19,476 bases of DNA from an uncultured bacterium. Lineage in GTDB: Bacteria > Bacillota > Clostridia > Lachnospirales > Lachnospiraceae. The stretch covers positions 1-19,476 of the forward strand of contig CAJMQQ010000050.1 of NCBI GenBank assembly GCA_905215625.1. The letters run 5' to 3'. Below, in pieces: positions 16,418 to 19,476 of the stretch. The notes under the pieces were generated by a model. It was given only the letters and a program-made list of their open reading frames with translations, made no database searches and had not been told where the DNA came from. A program made the position numbers and the translations under genes. Position 1 is the stretch's first letter. Each line of letters begins with the position of its first letter.

Positions 16418-17131
16418 ATGCATTATGATTGTATCAAAGAGGGGATTTTTCTGGCCCGCCCCAACCGCTTTATTGCCCATGTAAATTTAGATGGCCAGAC
16501 TGTTGTATGTCACGTAAAAAATACCGGAAGATGCAGAGAACTTCTCATTCCAGGCGTAACGGTCCTGCTGGAATATCACAAAGACGCCCTGGCCAAAGGG
16601 AGAAAAACAGCCTATTCTCTCATCGGAGTATATAAAAAAAGAGAAGGAAAACCTCCCCTTCTTATCAATATGGATTCCCAGGCTCCCAACCAGGCTGCCT
16701 GGGAATGGCTGCAAAGCCAGGGCCTTAAAAATGCTCTGGTAAGCGATATACGGCGGGAAGTGACCTACGGAAATTCCCGTTTTGATTTGGCCTTTTTGTT
16801 AGACGGCCGCCCTTCTTTTATGGAAGTAAAAGGCGTGACCTTAGAAGAGAATGGCCTGGCTATGTTTCCGGACGCTCCTACCCAACGGGGCGTCAAGCAT
16901 CTGGAAGAGCTAATCAAAGCGTCCCAGGATGGTTTTCTCTGTTTTCTCTTATTTGTCATCCAGATGAAAGAAATGTCCGGTTTTACTCCCAATCGCCAAA
17001 CCCATCCGGAATTTGCCGACGCCCTGGCTGCGGCTAAAAAAGCCGGCGTCGTAATTCTTGCAATGGATTGCCAGATTCGCCCGGACTCTATGGAAATTGA
17101 CGCACCGGTTCCAGTTTCCCTCATATCCTAG
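16418..17131 (+). CDS. sfsA: SfsA family protein (sugar fermentation stimulation protein homolog)
   Basis: A 237-aa SfsA homolog. The E. coli protein was described as a DNA-binding stimulator of maltose metabolism genes; the real role in Firmicutes is unsettled. The opening GIFLARPNRFIAHV, then CHVKNTGRCRELLIPG (about 31-46), is diagnostic. The C-terminal half has a nuclease-like PD-(D/E)xK pattern: RFD (Asp123), then MEVKG (Glu136, Lys138), followed by FPDAPTQRGVKHL, suggesting it may act on nucleic acid. The ATG has AGGAG 9 nt upstream. It is transcribed away from thrC; the stop is 30 nt before the feoA start, so the two may be co-transcribed. Confidence 0.94.
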   Translation: MHYDCIKEGIFLARPNRFIAHVNLDGQTVVCHVKNTGRCRELLIPGVTVLLEYHKDALAKGRKTAYSLIGVYKKREGKPPLLINMDSQAPNQAAWEWLQSQGLKNALVSDIRREVTYGNSRFDLAFLLDGRPSFMEVKGVTLEENGLAMFPDAPTQRGVKHLEELIKASQDGFLCFLLFVIQMKEMSGFTPNRQTHPEFADALAAAKKAGVVILAMDCQIRPDSMEIDAPVPVSLIS

Positions 17132-17161
17132 AAGTAACTGAAACTCTGTGATGTGAATGGC

Positions 17162-17389
17162 ATGATTGTTCCATTAAACCAAATCGGGCTGGGGGAAACC
17201 GGCAAAATCGTCTTCCTTGCCGGAGACGAGGATTCTTCCCTGCGCCTTCGCGATCTGGGTTTTGCACCAGGCGAACGCGTCACCTGTGTATTAAAGGGAC
17301 AGAACGGTTCCATGTCTGCCTATCTGGTACGCTGTGCCGTTATCGCCCTGAGAGAAAAAAATGCGGTGGAAATTCTGGTGGCGCAGTAA
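17162..17389 (+). CDS. feoA: Stand-alone FeoA-domain protein
   Basis: A small (75-aa) SH3-like FeoA-domain protein. FeoA is a cytosolic accessory of the ferrous-iron transporter FeoB, and related domains occur in iron-dependent regulators. The motif LRLRDLGFAPGERVTCV (about 27-43) is the signature; a hydrophobic core and the ending AVEILV agree. No feoB lies nearby: the next gene is a convergent helicase. The start is uncertain, since neither ATG 17162 nor the in-frame GTG 17153 has a clear ribosome binding site; translation may depend on coupling with sfsA, whose stop is 30 nt upstream. It might therefore serve an unlinked FeoB or have another role. Confidence 0.82.
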   Translation: MIVPLNQIGLGETGKIVFLAGDEDSSLRLRDLGFAPGERVTCVLKGQNGSMSAYLVRCAVIALREKNAVEILVAQ

Positions 17390-17413
17390 GGGGAGTTTCT
17401 ATTTTCTCCCCTT
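17388..17413. terminator. Stem-loop at the feoA/helicase convergence
   Basis: AAGGGGAG (17388-17395) and CTCCCCTT (17406-17413) form an 8-bp stem with a 10-nt loop that contains the helicase stop codon; the feoA stop overlaps the left arm. No T-run follows on either strand, so it is a weak or non-canonical terminator at best. Confidence 0.4.
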
Positions 17414-19387
17414 GTACCCGCCATACCGGTGTCCGCCCCGGCGGATTTTATCATTTTTTCCCCGCTCAAAGCACTTCTCACAGATGGAAAAGGGGTAATC
17501 CCAGGCCAGCTCCCGCTTGCAGACGGAACACTTTCGGGAATAGCTTCCGCACTCATTTTTCAAAATGCGGCTGATTTCTTCTTCTGTCTCCCGCCGCTCT
17601 TCCATTAGATTTTCTGTCTGGACAGGCAGCCCCACCTTTCGGGAAAACTGGAAGTACAAATCCAGCATTTTATAATAGCTTTCCAGATCATATAAATCCG
17701 TTCCAGGGCTATAAGGGAATTCCAGTTCATCCACATCCCGGTATTCCCGGCAATAATCTTTCCACAAATCTACTACCAGTTTGTTGTTAATATCAATGGC
17801 ACAGGTAATCAGCTTGTAAATCTCCTGCTTTTCAAATTCATGAAGCCGTTCCCGATGTACCATCAAGAAATGCTGGTACAGCGCCAGAAGTTCATCCACT
17901 TCCATTTTCTGGTAAATCGCCGGCGCGTCCATAGACGCCCAGATCTTAATCAGATTGTCGATTTCGGCAGGCAGCTCCAACAATTGCTCTGGAAATCCTA
18001 CATAAGCTTTCATAATCGGAACCGGCAGACGGGAAAGACCGTCTTCAATAATGTCAATTCCGTCTACAGCCGCTACAAATCCTTCTTCATAAATTCCGAA
18101 TCGTCCAGCTCTTCCTGCAATCTGCTTGATTTCAGCCGGTTCCAGGGTCCGTTTTGCCACACCGTCAAATTTCGTCGTTTCTACAAATACGATCCGGCGG
18201 ATCGGCAGGTTCAGCCCCATTCCAATTGCGTCTGTACTGACCACAATGTCTGTCTCTTTTTCCAGAAAACGCCGCACCTGTTCCCTGCGGGTGGCAGGCG
18301 GAAGGCTTCCGTAAATGACGCTGCAGGCAATCCCCTGTTTTTCCAGATGAGCCGCCAGAGCCAGTACCGACTTTTTGGAAAATACGATTAAGGCGTCTCC
18401 CTTTTTCAAATCGCTTACCATGGAGTATGCTTTCCGCTCTACCGTAAGACGGGTATTTCTCTTATGGCGTACAATCCGGTAACTGTCGCCGCAGCGTTTA
18501 ATCATCTGGGTAATAATGGATTCTGCCTCTGGCGCCATACATAAATGAATCTCTTCTGCCCGAAGTCCCAGAATTGCCCTGGTCCAGTTATGGCCCCGAT
18601 AAGGATCGCCTACCATCTGGCATTCATCCACTACCACAATGTCAAAATATTCGTGATCATTTAACATTTCTACGGTACAAGACTGGCACACTGCCCCCGG
18701 TACTTCAATGGTCTCTTCTCCGGTTATCATGGAACAAGGTACCTGTTCTGCGTTGCATTTGTCGTAAACTTCCAGCGCCAAAAGACGCAGCGGCCCAAAA
18801 TAAGCGCCATGAGACGCCTGCTTTAACCGCTCCAGCGCATCATGGGTCTTGCCGCTGTTGGTAGGACCGATATGTAGAATAAACTTCCGCTTCATCGCCC
18901 TGGTTTCCGGATATTCATCCTCCGGCTTCTTTTCCATAGAAGACACAATTCCTTTTTGAATGGCCTTGGGAATATAAAATAACTGATAGGCCCTGTCTAA
19001 TGAATTATTTAATAAATAACGGCGGATTCCCTGCATCTTTAAAATCTGATCCAGTTCTTCCACCGTAAGAGGAGGAAGAAACTGCAGATCTTTTACCGCC
19101 AGAATCTGGCAAAACGCCTTTGCCTGAACCGTATAATCCTGAATCAGCGCTTTCTGGTCATCCTGACGAACCGTGTGCTCCTTATGCATCAGATATGCAC
19201 AGACCTTAGACAGCATGGCGTGGATGTCGCTTAGCTCATTTGGCCGCTCAATTTCATCCAATGTTGCCTGGCACAATTTTTCCGCCCGCTTTTTCATCTC
19301 CCCTGCAGTCATCGCCCGATAACGTCTGTTTACGTGTCCAAAAAACAGTTCTTCGTAATAATTTCCTAAATAGTCGGTAGTTTCCAT
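17399..19387 (-). CDS. SUV3-like superfamily 2 ATP-dependent RNA helicase
   Basis: A 662-aa helicase whose core resembles eukaryotic mitochondrial SUV3. Motif I GPTNSGKT (174-181) matches the SUV3 variant; next come YFGPLRLLALEVYDK, ITGEE, CTVEM, motif II DECQM (254-258), VFSKKS, VIYGSLPPATR, STDAIGMGLNLPIRRIVF (about 384-401) and motif VI QIAGRAGR (422-429). An N-terminal helical region of about 165 residues and a SUV3_C-like segment (GFPEQLLELPAEIDNLIKIW onward) flank the core. At the C-terminus four cysteines (620, 623, 636, 639; CxxC-12-CxxC) suggest a zinc ribbon, then a basic Gly/Arg/Tyr tail. An RNA unwinding role in decay or processing is inferred from SUV3. No exonuclease gene is adjacent. 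It is convergent with feoA, with 9 nt between stops; the ribosome binding site is weak (AGAGAA). Confidence 0.88.
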   Translation of the reverse strand: METTDYLGNYYEELFFGHVNRRYRAMTAGEMKKRAEKLCQATLDEIERPNELSDIHAMLSKVCAYLMHKEHTVRQDDQKALIQDYTVQAKAFCQILAVKDLQFLPPLTVEELDQILKMQGIRRYLLNNSLDRAYQLFYIPKAIQKGIVSSMEKKPEDEYPETRAMKRKFILHIGPTNSGKTHDALERLKQASHGAYFGPLRLLALEVYDKCNAEQVPCSMITGEETIEVPGAVCQSCTVEMLNDHEYFDIVVVDECQMVGDPYRGHNWTRAILGLRAEEIHLCMAPEAESIITQMIKRCGDSYRIVRHKRNTRLTVERKAYSMVSDLKKGDALIVFSKKSVLALAAHLEKQGIACSVIYGSLPPATRREQVRRFLEKETDIVVSTDAIGMGLNLPIRRIVFVETTKFDGVAKRTLEPAEIKQIAGRAGRFGIYEEGFVAAVDGIDIIEDGLSRLPVPIMKAYVGFPEQLLELPAEIDNLIKIWASMDAPAIYQKMEVDELLALYQHFLMVHRERLHEFEKQEIYKLITCAIDINNKLVVDLWKDYCREYRDVDELEFPYSPGTDLYDLESYYKMLDLYFQFSRKVGLPVQTENLMEERRETEEEISRILKNECGSYSRKCSVCKRELAWDYPFSICEKCFERGKNDKIRRGGHRYGGYKGRK

Positions 19388-19443
19388 TTGTTCTCTAATC
19401 CCCTGCGTATTTCATCCCATCATCTCTCGTATAATATCTTTTA

Positions 19444-19463
19444 GATACATAAATCCATGTATC
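19444..19463. repeat. Inverted repeat upstream of the helicase gene
   Basis: GATACAT (19444-19450) and ATGTATC (19457-19463) form a 7-bp stem with a 6-nt loop about 60 nt upstream of the helicase start. It may be an operator or the end of a terminator from beyond the window. No convincing promoter hexamers could be placed. Confidence 0.4.
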
Positions 19464-19476
19464 TTGGTTAATAAGT

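Overview
The window looks like a chromosome segment from a low-to-mid GC Firmicute, most likely a gut Lachnospiraceae-type clostridium. Evidence: strong GGAGG-type ribosome binding sites, a type III glutamine synthetase, a clostridial-style class II aldolase, tandem cell-wall-binding-repeat proteins and a TnpV-type transposon protein. This placement is inferred from protein character; no marker RNA gene is present.

Left part (1 to about 4.65 kb) is an accessory block read on the minus strand: an XRE-type regulator, hsdM, a RhuM-family gene and hsdS, all overlapping by 4-8 nt and so probably translationally coupled. The hsdS gene runs off the left edge and ends, inside the window, in an uninterrupted GACA tetranucleotide tract. 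It also carries three 12-bp TAEL-type repeats between its two recognition domains. No hsdR is visible; it would have to lie to the left. The regulator's promoter has a palindrome filling the -35/-10 spacer. A TnpV-like gene and two terminator hairpins separate the block from the rest, suggesting a mobile-element-derived island.

Middle part (4.7-13.7 kb), all minus strand: a three-gene OpuC-type osmoprotectant ABC importer (permease, lipoprotein binding protein, ATPase); glnN; two tandem, closely similar secreted proteins with cell-wall-binding-type repeats; and a DUF554 membrane protein. The two repeat proteins have matching promoters: a -10 box preceded at exactly 9 bp by direct repeats in 11-bp phase (NNCACA), the layout expected for an OmpR/PhoB-family response regulator, plus a shared 14-nt block near the predicted start site.

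Right part (13.8-19.4 kb) is housekeeping: fba and thrC on the minus strand; then divergent sfsA followed by a stand-alone feoA on the plus strand; then, convergent with feoA, a minus-strand SUV3-like superfamily 2 RNA helicase with a C-terminal CxxC...CxxC zinc-ribbon-like element and a basic Gly/Arg tail.

No intergenic stretch exceeds 300 bases. I saw no tRNA, rRNA or CRISPR array. The most notable points are the doubly repeat-variable hsdS, the shared phased-repeat promoters of the cell-wall paralogs, the RhuM gene embedded in the hsd operon, and the bacterial SUV3-like helicase.
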